Below, piece by piece: positions 5,672 through 13,813 of a DNA stretch of 43,163 bases (position 1 is the first letter of the stretch; every line of letters starts with the position of its first letter). The DNA is from a virus. The DNA is taken from the IMG/VR virus record IMGVR_UViG_3300011258_000170, positions 1 through 43,163 of that record; one strand, written 5' to 3'. A model generated the notes under the pieces. The model worked only from the letters and a program-made list of their open reading frames with translations, searched no databases and was not told the origin of the DNA. Made by a program: the position numbers and the translations under genes.

Positions 5672-6328
5672 ATGACTTATACAGAATTAGTAGCAGCCGT
5701 ACAGAGTTATACTGAGAATCAGTATTCAACGACGGACATAAATATATTTATACAGAATGCTGAGCAAAGAATTTATAACACAGCTCAATTACCTGATCTA
5801 CGAAAAAACGTAACAGGTGAAATGACACTTGGTAATAAATATATGGGACTACCTACAGATTGGTTGTCCACTTTTAGTATAGCTGTAATTAACAGTGATA
5901 ATGAATATACATATCTTTTAAATAAAGATGTTAACTTTATCAGAGAATCATTTCCTGATACTGACGCAGCTTTTAGAGGTAAACCAGAGTATTATGCTAT
6001 TTTTGATGATACTGCAATGTTATTAGGGCCAACACCAGATGCTAACTATAATACAGAATTACATTACTACTATTATCCTGAAACTATTGTTACTGCTGGG
6101 ACTACTTGGCTTAGCGATAATTTCGATAGTGCTCTTTTGTATGGGACTCTTTTGGAAGCAGCTGCATTTATGTTATCAGAGCCTGACACGGTAGCTAACT
6201 ATACAGCACGCTATCAAGAAGCAATGAACTTACTAACAGGATTAGGTGAAGGTAAAAATAGACGCGATGCCTATAGAAGCGGTCAAGCAAGAATACCGGT
6301 TCCTGGGAGAGGCAGAAGAATAGGTTAA
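5672..6328 (+). CDS. Phage adaptor protein, SU10-adaptor-like
   Basis: 218 residues. MTYTELVAAVQSYTEN followed by DINIFIQNAEQRIY is the helical opening of the SU10-type adaptor family (head-to-tail connector proteins). A beta region holds LPTDWLSTFSIAV and the GKPEYYAIFDD segment. A helical C-terminal part (LLYGTLLEAAAFM, YTARYQEAMNLL) and a basic tail, PVPGRGRRIG, follow. Such proteins form a ring between portal and nozzle. With the gp4-like protein at 3980 there may be two stacked rings (inference). Confidence 0.75.
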   Translation: MTYTELVAAVQSYTENQYSTTDINIFIQNAEQRIYNTAQLPDLRKNVTGEMTLGNKYMGLPTDWLSTFSIAVINSDNEYTYLLNKDVNFIRESFPDTDAAFRGKPEYYAIFDDTAMLLGPTPDANYNTELHYYYYPETIVTAGTTWLSDNFDSALLYGTLLEAAAFMLSEPDTVANYTARYQEAMNLLTGLGEGKNRRDAYRSGQARIPVPGRGRRIG

Positions 6329-6350
6329 TTTTAACTACGAAAGGGGTATA

Positions 6351-6635
6351 ATGGAACAATTAAATTTAGGTGATTTAAATTTTGAGGTACATACAACATC
6401 TCACAGAGGGCATACACCAGAAGAAATAGCGGAGTTTGCGTTAGATAAAATTATGTATGTCAGCAAAGATGCAAATCCTTTAATAAAGGAACAAGCGGAA
6501 GCTTTTAAAGGGCATATTAGACACGTTCTAGTACACCATTTAAAAATAGCGGTGAAGTCAGACCGCACAACACTAGCGAATAAACTGCGTGAAGCGGGGC
6601 ATTCAGAATTAATTAAAACAATTTTAGATTTGTAG
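6351..6635 (+). CDS. Conserved small helical phage protein
   Basis: 94 residues, almost entirely helical, with the opening HTTSHRGHTPEEIAEFALDK and then several Lys-rich helices. His-rich in places (GHIRHVLVHH). I have the impression that HRGHTPEEIAEFAL recurs in marine phage genomes, without a known function. AAAGGGG upstream gives the ribosome binding site. Lies between adaptor and fibre genes. Confidence 0.65.
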   Translation: MEQLNLGDLNFEVHTTSHRGHTPEEIAEFALDKIMYVSKDANPLIKEQAEAFKGHIRHVLVHHLKIAVKSDRTTLANKLREAGHSELIKTILDL

Positions 6636-6644
6636 GAGAAAAAC

Positions 6645-7097
6645 ATGGCAATTTCACAAGCAATGTGTACGTCATTTAAAGTTGAATTGCTTAGCGGCGG
6701 TCATAACTTTAATACAACAAACGTAGCACGTACTGTAAACACACAAGACTCGTTTAAGATGGCGTTATATACATCGTCAGCTTCTCTGGGTGCGGCAACA
6801 ACAGCTTACACAGCATCAGGCGAAACATCAGGAACAGGATACGCTGCAACTGGACAAGCGTTAACTATTTCAGCTGTCCCACAAGCAGACGGTACAACAG
6901 CGATTCTTAACTTTTCAACTGAAACTTGGACTACAGCGAGTATTACAGCTCGAGGTGCATTAATTTATAATGATACGATGTCTGACACAGCTGTTGCAGT
7001 ATTAGACTTTGGTGGAGATAAAACATCAACCGCGGGAGATTTCTCTGTAGTATTCCCAACATTTGATGCTTCAAACGCAATTATACGTATAGCGTAA
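6645..7097 (+). CDS. Virion structural protein, beta-sandwich-like
   Basis: 150 residues beginning MAISQAMCTSFKVELLSGGH, with Thr/Ala/Ser-rich beta strands (FKMALYTSSASLGAATTAY, WTTASITARGALIYND). The pattern is frequent beside fibre genes of marine podovirus-like phages. Good ribosome binding site TAGGAG. Probably a tail or fibre-base component. Its stop codon is part of the inverted repeat that spans the start of the next gene. Confidence 0.6.
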   Translation: MAISQAMCTSFKVELLSGGHNFNTTNVARTVNTQDSFKMALYTSSASLGAATTAYTASGETSGTGYAATGQALTISAVPQADGTTAILNFSTETWTTASITARGALIYNDTMSDTAVAVLDFGGDKTSTAGDFSVVFPTFDASNAIIRIA

Positions 7098-7110
7098 TAG
7101 AGGTCTATTA
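7095..7110 (+). repeat. Inverted repeat over a stop-start junction
   Basis: TAATAGA (7095-7101), GG, TCTATTA (7104-7110) is a perfect inverted repeat. In RNA it could fold with six pairs and an AGGT loop. It covers the stop codon of the upstream gene, the AGAGGT ribosome binding site and the first base of the next ATG. Such a hairpin could tune translation of the fibre gene (inference); it is short and AT-rich. Confidence 0.45.
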
Positions 7111-8003
7111 TGGCTGACGCAATTATTCACCTAGGTGGGTATGGCTCGGGAGCTTGGGACACTGATGCTTGGGGTGAAACAGTAACTAATTTTACTGGCA
7201 CCACAGGTTTAGGCAGTGTTACAACGTCAGCTAATGCTACCGCAAGTGTAACAGGACTAGCTGGTACGACAGCCCTAGGGGATGTCAGCTTTGCTATTTT
7301 TGTTAATGCGACAGTTACGGGACTAGCAGGTACTACTGGGTTAGGCACAACAACAGAAATTATTGCGGGTGGTGGAGCGTCACCAACTGGAGTTAGTGCA
7401 ACCGGATCTGTGGGCACCTTAACTGCGTCAGGTATATCATCAGTCACGGTTAGTGGTGTGGGTGGTACAACTGGACTTGGGTATGTAACATACGTAGAAA
7501 CTTGGACTGGCTGGGGTTCTGGACCATGGGGTCGAGGAACTTGGGGTAAACCGGTTGTATTAGCAGTAGTAACAGGTGTAAGTGCAACGGGAGCTTTAGG
7601 AACTGCTAGTGTAGATGCAGAATCATCACACACAGTTACAGGAGTTGTAGGAACAACTGGATTAGGAGCTGTATCTACTATTTCAGATTCTGTAGTAGAA
7701 GCTGTTTTGGGAGACTTTGGTACAACCGCTCTTGGTTCAGTTACTGTAGGAGCCAAAGCAACAGCGTCTGTAACAGGAGTGAGTGCGACAGCTACACCAG
7801 GCACTACTACTACTATCACGGAAAATAGAGTCCTGCCTACAGGAGTAGTGGGAACTGGGGCAACTGGATCAGTTAGCATAAGTGGTAAAGCAAATGTAAG
7901 TGTAACGGGGGTTAGTGGAACTTGTGAGACTAACGATTTTACTTTAGTATGGGGATTGATAGATACTTCTCAAGACCCTAAATGGACAAGGATAGTAGCA
8001 TGA
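7110..8003 (+). CDS. Repeat-built fibre shaft protein
   Basis: 297 residues made largely of 20-40-residue repeats on the theme ASVTGLAGTTGLGSVT (clear copies near residues 28, 45, 66, 112, 172, 205 and 222). This regular Thr/Gly/Val pattern suggests a beta-helical or stacked beta shaft. Two Trp-Gly inserts, GGYGSGAWDTDAWGE near the start and GWGSGPWGRGTWGK at about 134-147, interrupt it. The latter resembles a segment in the tail nozzle protein. The end, LVWGLIDTSQDPKWTRIVA, is a non-repetitive cap. Probably an adhesin or fibre. Confidence 0.7.
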   Translation: MADAIIHLGGYGSGAWDTDAWGETVTNFTGTTGLGSVTTSANATASVTGLAGTTALGDVSFAIFVNATVTGLAGTTGLGTTTEIIAGGGASPTGVSATGSVGTLTASGISSVTVSGVGGTTGLGYVTYVETWTGWGSGPWGRGTWGKPVVLAVVTGVSATGALGTASVDAESSHTVTGVVGTTGLGAVSTISDSVVEAVLGDFGTTALGSVTVGAKATASVTGVSATATPGTTTTITENRVLPTGVVGTGATGSVSISGKANVSVTGVSGTCETNDFTLVWGLIDTSQDPKWTRIVA

Positions 8004-8203
8004 TAGTTGAAGCAAAAACATTAAAAGATGGTACAATAGTAAACAAATATGAAACGCATCTAGAATGTTCCAATTGTGGAATGAAAGTAGATGCAGAAGA
8101 ATACGAATCAGGAATCTGCTCTGATTGTGGTGCCGCGTGGAACCCTAAGCAACACACAAAAGTCCATGTCACAAGTGTACCTGCAAGCGGCCAAACAAGT
8201 TAA
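8000..8203 (+). CDS. Small zinc-ribbon protein
   Basis: 67 residues from the ATG at 8000, which overlaps the preceding TGA as ATGA; the ATG at 7982 is less likely. CSNCG and CSDCG, separated by 14 residues, form a rubredoxin/zinc-ribbon-like pair. A short tail ends SVPASGQTS. Coupled to the fibre gene. Function unknown; it could assist fibre folding or bind nucleic acid. Confidence 0.65.
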   Translation: MIVEAKTLKDGTIVNKYETHLECSNCGMKVDAEEYESGICSDCGAAWNPKQHTKVHVTSVPASGQTS

Positions 8204-8215
8204 TAGGAGAAAGAC

Positions 8216-9376
8216 ATGGCAAGTACATATTCAGACTTAAAAATTGAACTCATAACAACTGGTGAACAATCAGGAACTTGGGGCACTACAACAAATACCA
8301 ATTTAGGTACAGCCCTAGAAGAAGCTATTACAGGCTCTGCAGATGTTACATTTTCTAGTGGTAATGTAACGCTTACTCTAACAGATACAAATGCAACTCA
8401 AGTAGGTAGAAACCTAAGACTTAATTTAGGAGGAACTACAGGTGGTGCTAGAGATTTAGTTTTACCAGCTATTGAGAAGTTATACTTAATTAACAATGGC
8501 ACAGCGGACACTATTACATGTAAAAACGCATCGGGCACAACCGTTGCAGTTCCAGCAGCAACTTCTACTTTTATTTACAATACTAGCACTAACGTAGTAG
8601 ATGCTACTACCTATTTATCCACACTATCTTTAGGTTCAGCTTTGGCTGTTACTTCTGGTGGTACAGGTGCTACAACTGCTGGCGCAGCACGTACAGCTTT
8701 AGGAACAGCCGCTTCTGGAGCAAACTCTGATATTACCTCACTTACTGGGCTAACTACACCTTTAACCGTAGCTCAAGGTGGTACAGGGGCAGCGACTCAC
8801 ACAGCGAATGCGGTATTGATTGGAGAAGGCACAGGAGCTATTACATCGGTGGCTCCAGGCACATCAGGAAATGTTTTAACATCTGATGGTACGGACTGGA
8901 CTTCAGCGGCTGCAGCAGCTTTTGATGCAGGTACTCGAATGATATTTGCCCAAAACGCAGCTCCAACTGGATGGACAAAAGACACAACAAATTACAATCA
9001 ACATGCAATGAGAATTGTGACTGGAACAGGAGGAGGTACAGGGGGTACAGTAGACTTTACCTCAGCTTTTACCTCGCAGGCGGTAGCAGGTTCAGTATCT
9101 ATTACAGGACTTTCAGGTAGTGCAGGTGCTACAACATTGAGTACTCCTCAAATACCAAGCCACACTCACTCTTACACCGCCCCTGCTACTGGTACTGTAC
9201 AGGGTGGTAAAGTTGGAAAACAGGTAGCATCAGCAGGTGCTACTACAGGATCGACAGGAGGCGGGGGTTCTCACACCCACCCATTCTCATTTAGTTCTGG
9301 TACTGCAACATTTAGTGGAACTGCAATTGATTTAGCTGTAAAATACTTAGACGTTATAACAGCAACTAAAACTTAA
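8216..9376 (+). CDS. Tail fibre protein with collar-like tip
   Basis: 386 residues. The N-terminus STYSDLKIELITTGEQSGTW, then TNTNLGTALEEAITG, is a common opening of marine phage tail fibres. The middle has two SGGTGA/QGGTGA repeats (TSGGTGATTAGAAR; AQGGTGAATH) typical of fibre shafts. The C-terminal part contains IPSHTHSYTAP and GGSHTHPFSF. Such HTH motifs are metal-binding sites in the tips of T4 gp12-like and other collar-domain fibres. It is the best candidate for receptor binding in this window. Confidence 0.8.
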   Translation: MASTYSDLKIELITTGEQSGTWGTTTNTNLGTALEEAITGSADVTFSSGNVTLTLTDTNATQVGRNLRLNLGGTTGGARDLVLPAIEKLYLINNGTADTITCKNASGTTVAVPAATSTFIYNTSTNVVDATTYLSTLSLGSALAVTSGGTGATTAGAARTALGTAASGANSDITSLTGLTTPLTVAQGGTGAATHTANAVLIGEGTGAITSVAPGTSGNVLTSDGTDWTSAAAAAFDAGTRMIFAQNAAPTGWTKDTTNYNQHAMRIVTGTGGGTGGTVDFTSAFTSQAVAGSVSITGLSGSAGATTLSTPQIPSHTHSYTAPATGTVQGGKVGKQVASAGATTGSTGGGGSHTHPFSFSSGTATFSGTAIDLAVKYLDVITATKT

Positions 9377-9395
9377 TATAGTTGAAAGGATTTAA

Positions 9396-9689
9396 ATGCA
9401 ACTAGAAAAAGGGACTTTTTGTCCTTTATTGAAGAAAAAATGTATTGGGTTAGATTGTGCTTGGTTTGTTAGGATACAAGGGGTTGATAAAAATACTGGC
9501 AACCAAGTAGATGAGTATAACTGTTCTATAGCTTGGATGCCTTTGTTACAGATAGAAAACTCAGGCACTCAAAGAGAAACTGGAGCAGCGGTAGAATCAT
9601 TCAGAAATGAAATGGTAAAAGCTAATGAGGCAAGTGTTAAAGTATTAGCTGAAAGTGCAAAACAAAATTTATTAGGAGATAAGAAATGA
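9396..9689 (+). CDS. Conserved Cys-containing small protein
   Basis: 97 residues. The first half has four Cys: CPLLKKKCIGLDC (residues 8-21) and YNCSIAW at about 42-48. This may bind metal or an Fe-S cluster. The second half is a charged helix. AAAGGAT upstream is the ribosome binding site; the end overlaps the next gene as ATGA. I have seen this FCPL..K.CIG.DCAW pattern in marine phage fibre loci but know of no function. Confidence 0.6.
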   Translation: MQLEKGTFCPLLKKKCIGLDCAWFVRIQGVDKNTGNQVDEYNCSIAWMPLLQIENSGTQRETGAAVESFRNEMVKANEASVKVLAESAKQNLLGDKK

Positions 9690-10585
9690 ACTTAACAATT
9701 GTAGTAGCCGATAATGCTGTTACTAAAGATGGAGTAGGGCATGGTGGTTTAGACCTTTCTACCTGCAGTATTCCAGCAAATGTATGGGCATTACAATGGA
9801 ATGAAACTTCAGGACATATTGAGTATCAAGGACAAGGGCCCAATACTGAAATAGATGAACTACCTAATTGGGCGGAGGCTGCTGAAAAATTATGGTCAGC
9901 TGTTGAAAATGAAACTGAAGCAGCTAAAGTAGAGTTAGATCCTGTACCTGAATCGTTTTGGGATAGTTATCCTGTAGCAAATGCTCAATCAGTAGATTTA
10001 ATTTTACTTAAATCATACCCAGGTGTAACTAATGTTCGTGGAGCTGATCCAATAACAAATGTAGTAAAAGCTGTTGAAACTACTATGGCAGCAGAAGGAG
10101 CAACTTCTATGTCTTCCCTTGCTACACTGCTTAACGACTGTAAAGCTTTAGGTGTACCAGTAACTTCAGATGAAATAACAGATGCTAATCAGAACTTTTT
10201 AGATTATATGCAAGGCTTAGGATACACTGTATATGATGGTGTTAACTCAGATGGTGAAGAATATAAAAAAGTTTATTATCCTTGGAGTGATGAATTAGCC
10301 GCTAAAAAAGCAGATCAAGATGTTAATATAGCTAGAGAAGCATCACTTGCTGAAGGCGTAGATTGGAATGGTTCTAACTGGCAGATAGATTTAAATAGTC
10401 GTAATAATATTATGAATCAACTAACTGCTATTGTTTCAGGTGTATATACAGATGCAACTGTTACTTGGAGAAATACAGCTAACGTAGATGTAGAACTTAC
10501 TACTGATGAGTTTAAAGAACTAGCTGGTGCAGTAACTGCAAAAGTTGAAGAAATATATTTAGCTTCATTTGCTGAAAAGGCATAG
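9686..10585 (+). CDS. Fibre-assembly-like protein with DUF4376-like C-terminus
   Basis: 299 residues. The C-terminal third (about 218-295) runs NIAREASLAEGVDWNGSNWQ, then DLNSRNNIMNQLTAI, TWRNTANVDVELTTDEFKEL and a final helix. That order resembles DUF4376, a domain found in tail fibre assembly chaperones. The N-terminal part has an IPANVWALQWNETSGHIEY module, also common in fibre-associated proteins. The gene directly follows the fibre genes, which fits a chaperone or fibre component. It is the last structural gene before the accessory cassette. Confidence 0.65.
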   Translation: MNLTIVVADNAVTKDGVGHGGLDLSTCSIPANVWALQWNETSGHIEYQGQGPNTEIDELPNWAEAAEKLWSAVENETEAAKVELDPVPESFWDSYPVANAQSVDLILLKSYPGVTNVRGADPITNVVKAVETTMAAEGATSMSSLATLLNDCKALGVPVTSDEITDANQNFLDYMQGLGYTVYDGVNSDGEEYKKVYYPWSDELAAKKADQDVNIAREASLAEGVDWNGSNWQIDLNSRNNIMNQLTAIVSGVYTDATVTWRNTANVDVELTTDEFKELAGAVTAKVEEIYLASFAEKA

Positions 10586-10588
10586 TAT

Positions 10589-11545
10589 ATGCAAAAAATC
10601 TTAGAGTTCATTTTTAATAATGGGTTCTTAAGAAAATGTAGTAACGATGCAAAAGTAAAGGCAACACAAGCTTTTGTTTATATCAGTGCTATAGTTACTA
10701 TAATTTTTGCTTGGGATACTACATTATTCCTAATCGCCCTAGCTCTAGGGTGGGTTTGTTTTGGGCTATGTGTAAGTGTAGGACTACACAAATATGCAGC
10801 TCATAGAACTTATGAACCTAAAAACCGACTTATCAAATGGATTGTATTATGGTTTGCTACTATAGGTTCTCTAGGTAGTACCATCTGTTGGGCTGCAGGA
10901 CACAGAGCTCATCACAGACATTCAGATCACATAGAAGACCCCCATCGACCACACGGTAACTTATGGCATAAATTTAAAGTATGGTTCTACTATGTACCTG
11001 CGTTTAATATAAATCCTCTTATTATTAAAGATTTAACTAGAGATAAAGATCACGCATTTTTTCATAAACATTACTACAAAATTATATTTAGTTATGTAGG
11101 AGTTTTAGCGTTAATAAACCCTGCATATGTAGGTTACTTTTATGGCATTCCTATTTGGTATACATTGATTGGCATTAGTTGGGCTACTGTAATTGCACAT
11201 ATTCCTGTATTAAGTTATGGACTTCCAGGTACTTGGAGAACTTATAATTCTAAAGATTACACAGTAAATAGTCACTTCTGGTCTATTATGTTTCCAGGTG
11301 AAGGGTTACATAATACGCATCATGCAGTACCAGGTTTATGGAATAATGCAATTAACAAAGGTGAGTTTGATTTAACAGCACCTATAATAAAGTTGATTGG
11401 TAAACCAAATAATGCTACAGTTAGAAAACACCCTCCGATAAGGAGAGGTTACAAAAAGATAAAAAAAGAACTTAGAGAGGTTGAGAAATACATAACAGAG
11501 TATGATAAAACTCATTCAAAAACAGGCCATTATACTGCCACCTAA
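10589..11545 (+). CDS. Membrane fatty-acid desaturase (delta-9 type)
   Basis: 318 residues. All three His boxes of the membrane di-iron desaturases are present: HKYAAH (67-72), HRAHH (105-109) and HNTHH (241-245, in GEGLHNTHHAVPG). Hydrophobic spans lie at about 30-65, 80-102 and 165-212. The layout is that of stearoyl-type delta-9 acyl desaturases, which introduce a double bond into acyl-CoA or acyl-lipid chains in the membrane. Length is normal and no catalytic His is missing. It opens a cassette with an acyl carrier protein and several oxygenases and overlaps the next gene by 44 bases. The substrate is unknown. Confidence 0.88.
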   Translation: MQKILEFIFNNGFLRKCSNDAKVKATQAFVYISAIVTIIFAWDTTLFLIALALGWVCFGLCVSVGLHKYAAHRTYEPKNRLIKWIVLWFATIGSLGSTICWAAGHRAHHRHSDHIEDPHRPHGNLWHKFKVWFYYVPAFNINPLIIKDLTRDKDHAFFHKHYYKIIFSYVGVLALINPAYVGYFYGIPIWYTLIGISWATVIAHIPVLSYGLPGTWRTYNSKDYTVNSHFWSIMFPGEGLHNTHHAVPGLWNNAINKGEFDLTAPIIKLIGKPNNATVRKHPPIRRGYKKIKKELREVEKYITEYDKTHSKTGHYTAT

Positions 11546-11945
11546 CAATCATGTAGCTATAGTTAGGTATTCTCTTCTAGGCATAATAAACAAAATATGC
11601 ATAAATATAATACACTCTGATGTGGAAAACTATCACAGCCACCCTTGGGATTATACTTCTATTATATTGTGGGGACGCTACAAGGAAACGCGGTGGGAGA
11701 ATGGAAAAACCTCTACCAAGACTTATTACCCCGGCAGTATATTAAGACGAAAATATAATCAGTTTCATAGAATAGAACCTGTAGGCAAAAGAACTATTAC
11801 ATTGTTTTTTAGAGGCAAACAAAAAGCAAAATCAAATCAATGGGTATATAATAATAAAGTTTACTCTGAATCTAAGTATTGGATTATGAAAGGGTACACT
11901 AAAAAAGATATGAGAAAGCTATTTAACTATATGAAAGCTTATTAA
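11502..11945 (+). CDS. Cupin-fold protein
   Basis: 147 residues, basic. Two cupin motifs can be seen: NYHSHPWDYTSIILWGRYKE with His45 and His47, and YYPGSILRRKYNQFHRIEP with the PGS turn and His89, so a metal site of His residues is likely. The start at 11502 lies inside the desaturase gene; no other Met gives a complete fold. Cupins range from dioxygenases to sugar epimerases and metal-binding proteins, so the reaction is open. It ends two bases before the next gene. Confidence 0.7.
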   Translation: MIKLIQKQAIILPPNNHVAIVRYSLLGIINKICINIIHSDVENYHSHPWDYTSIILWGRYKETRWENGKTSTKTYYPGSILRRKYNQFHRIEPVGKRTITLFFRGKQKAKSNQWVYNNKVYSESKYWIMKGYTKKDMRKLFNYMKAY

Positions 11946-11946
11946 T

Positions 11947-12471
11947 ATGGCAATATGTCATGGAATTACATTGTTTAGTAATGATGGTTATGAAACTTGG
12001 GATTTAGAAGGCGTAGATAATATATTGCTAAAAGAAGAATTATTATACGCCCATAATAATAGACCACTATCAAAAGATACTGCAAGTGCAGAGAGCGAAG
12101 ATTGCATTCTCAATCGAGATGCGCCGGGAACAAAACAATTACTAGAAGAAGTTTCATCAGTATTAAACTTAAGAGGTTATACCCCAATCAGCAGTTGGGG
12201 GCACGTGCACCCACCTAACGCTAGTACATTAGTTCATGATCACCCAGAGTGCCATGTATCTTGGGTGTATTATGTTAGTACTCCGAGTAAATGTGGAAGA
12301 ATAACTTTTTATGTTTCGCGAGGGTGGAACCGCCCATCAAAAATACAAGTTGAGCCAAGACCAAATATGATGCTTATTTTCCCCCAATGGATACTGCATG
12401 AAGTGGAAAGAAACCGAGCTGATGACTATAGAATTAGTGTGTCAGGTAACGCAAATTTAAAGGAGCTGTAA
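11947..12471 (+). CDS. Putative 2OG-Fe(II) oxygenase (TIGR02466-like)
   Basis: 174 residues. The core HDHPECHVSWVYYVSTP (His97, His99) and the later LIFPQWILHEVERN (His151), then DDYRISVSGN (Arg162), follow the double-stranded beta-helix oxygenase plan. In particular they fit the TIGR02466/2OG-FeII_Oxy_5 group common in cyanophages and other marine phages. These enzymes use 2-oxoglutarate and O2, usually to hydroxylate a substrate. The target is unknown. It stands directly before the acyl carrier protein gene with no gap. Confidence 0.75.
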   Translation: MAICHGITLFSNDGYETWDLEGVDNILLKEELLYAHNNRPLSKDTASAESEDCILNRDAPGTKQLLEEVSSVLNLRGYTPISSWGHVHPPNASTLVHDHPECHVSWVYYVSTPSKCGRITFYVSRGWNRPSKIQVEPRPNMMLIFPQWILHEVERNRADDYRISVSGNANLKEL

Positions 12472-12705
12472 ATGAGTATTGAGCAAGAAGTAAAAAAAAT
12501 ATTAGTAGGAAGTATTGATAAGTTAGCAATTGATAAAATAAATTTAACTGACACCCTTGAAGATTTAGGCGCAGACTCTTTAGACTCTGTTGAAATTATT
12601 ATGAGTTTAGAAGAAAAATACAATATTAAAATATCGGAAGATGTATTCTCTGACATTCATACTGTGCAAGATATAGTGAACTACATAGAAAAACAAAGTG
12701 AATAA
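12472..12705 (+). CDS. acpP: Acyl carrier protein
   Basis: 77 residues, acidic, all helical, of standard AcpP size. The motif LGADSLDSVEIIM carries Ser36 in DSLD, the attachment site of 4'-phosphopantetheine, followed by the conserved recognition helix (MSLEEKYNIKISEDVF) and a third helix (TVQDIVNYIEK). All landmarks of a fatty-acid type ACP are intact. AAAGGAGC precedes the ATG. No phosphopantetheinyl transferase, ketosynthase or acyltransferase is visible, so it would need host enzymes. Its position between oxygenase genes suggests it presents an acyl substrate to them or diverts host acyl chains (inference). Confidence 0.93.
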   Translation: MSIEQEVKKILVGSIDKLAIDKINLTDTLEDLGADSLDSVEIIMSLEEKYNIKISEDVFSDIHTVQDIVNYIEKQSE

Positions 12706-13258
12706 GAAATTAGAACAAGATAACTATTTAATTATAGATAACTTTATTTCTCCTGAAAGAGCATATGAGCTCTTTAATAGCTACAAGGGCCAAGTAGAAC
12801 AACACCCTCAACTGTTTGATAAAGACCCTCAATGCCCTTTGTCGTATGCAATGTATAACTTTCGTGATTTTTTAAATCTGCTATGTGAAAAACTTTCAAC
12901 AATTAGTGAGATGATGGGAGAAAATATGTTGCCTAGTTATACGTATGCTAGGTTATATACTCATGGAGAAGAACTAAAAAAACATAGAGACAGACCTTCA
13001 TGCGAGATAAGTTTAACTGTTCATTTAGGTGGAGATGCTTCTTGGGATATTTGGATGACCAAACCTAATGGAGAACAAAAAGCAATTGATTTAAAACCAG
13101 GACAAGCTGTTGTTTATAGGGGCACTATTTCAGAACATTGGAGAGATAAATTTAAAGGGCAAGAATATATACAAGTATTTTTACACTATGTAAGAGGGAC
13201 TGGAGAGCACTGGGAACATTACGGGGATAGAGTTAACGCAGGACTTAATAATGTATAA
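12698..13258 (+). CDS. 2OG-Fe(II) oxygenase
   Basis: 186 residues from a GTG start that overlaps the acyl carrier gene by 8 bases. The motif KKHRDRPSCEISLTVHLGG provides His96 and Asp98 of the HxD facial triad, and ISEHWRDKF provides His147. The region between (DLKPGQAVVYRG) is the typical beta-helix turn. The usual 2-oxoglutarate-binding Arg after the distal His is not clear, since YIQVFLHYV stands there. Probably a hydroxylase of the P4H-like group often seen in marine phages. It ends inside the next gene (8-base overlap). Confidence 0.75.
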   Translation: MNKKLEQDNYLIIDNFISPERAYELFNSYKGQVEQHPQLFDKDPQCPLSYAMYNFRDFLNLLCEKLSTISEMMGENMLPSYTYARLYTHGEELKKHRDRPSCEISLTVHLGGDASWDIWMTKPNGEQKAIDLKPGQAVVYRGTISEHWRDKFKGQEYIQVFLHYVRGTGEHWEHYGDRVNAGLNNV

Positions 13259-13805
13259 CCTTAAAGATTATATAGTTGTTTTAAAAAATATAGTGCCAGA
13301 TAAATTGTGTGACCTTATTTTAGCTGAATATAAAAATGCAGAAGATTGGATAAAAGCTAACACAGGATCAGGGGTTCAAAAAAAGATACGCAACTGTGAT
13401 ACGATTGAGTTATCACAAGACTATACAATAAGAGACAGCAAAGAACGAGCTAAAATAGACGCAGAGTTATTTCTTTGTGCAGCGCAATGTATAGAACAAT
13501 ACAACCTAAGGTTTGAACACTCTCGTGCACAAGAAGATACGGGGTATGAATTACTTAGATATAATAAAGGAGAATTTTATACTCAGCATGTTGATACTTT
13601 TTTAAGTGCTCCTAGATTAATAAGTTGCTCTTTTCACCTTAATGATGACTACGAAGGCGGAGAGTTTGGATTTTTTAATAAAGAGATAAAGATTAAAGCA
13701 GATAAAGGTGATGTTGTTATGTTTCCTTCTACCTTTATGTATCCACATGAAATTATGCCTGTAACGAAGGGCACTAGATACTCTATAATTACTTGGTTTA
13801 GATAA
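13251..13805 (+). CDS. Prolyl-4-hydroxylase-type 2OG-Fe(II) oxygenase
   Basis: 184 residues. A complete P4Hc-type site: YTQHVDTF (His113, Asp115), ISCSFHLNDDYEGGEFGFF (the substrate-lid strand), FPSTFMYPHEIMPVTKGTRY (His166) and Arg176 followed by SIITWF. All iron and 2-oxoglutarate ligands are present, making this the clearest oxygenase of the cassette. Enzymes of this form hydroxylate protein side chains or small molecules. The target here is unknown. Confidence 0.85.
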   Translation: MYNLKDYIVVLKNIVPDKLCDLILAEYKNAEDWIKANTGSGVQKKIRNCDTIELSQDYTIRDSKERAKIDAELFLCAAQCIEQYNLRFEHSRAQEDTGYELLRYNKGEFYTQHVDTFLSAPRLISCSFHLNDDYEGGEFGFFNKEIKIKADKGDVVMFPSTFMYPHEIMPVTKGTRYSIITWFR

Positions 13806-13813
13806 GGATAACT

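Noticed and set aside
7127-7879. 250-codon minus-strand open frame opposite the fibre shaft gene
   Set aside because: Proline/valine-rich shadow of the Thr/Gly repeats on the plus strand; no ribosome binding site and no recognisable features.
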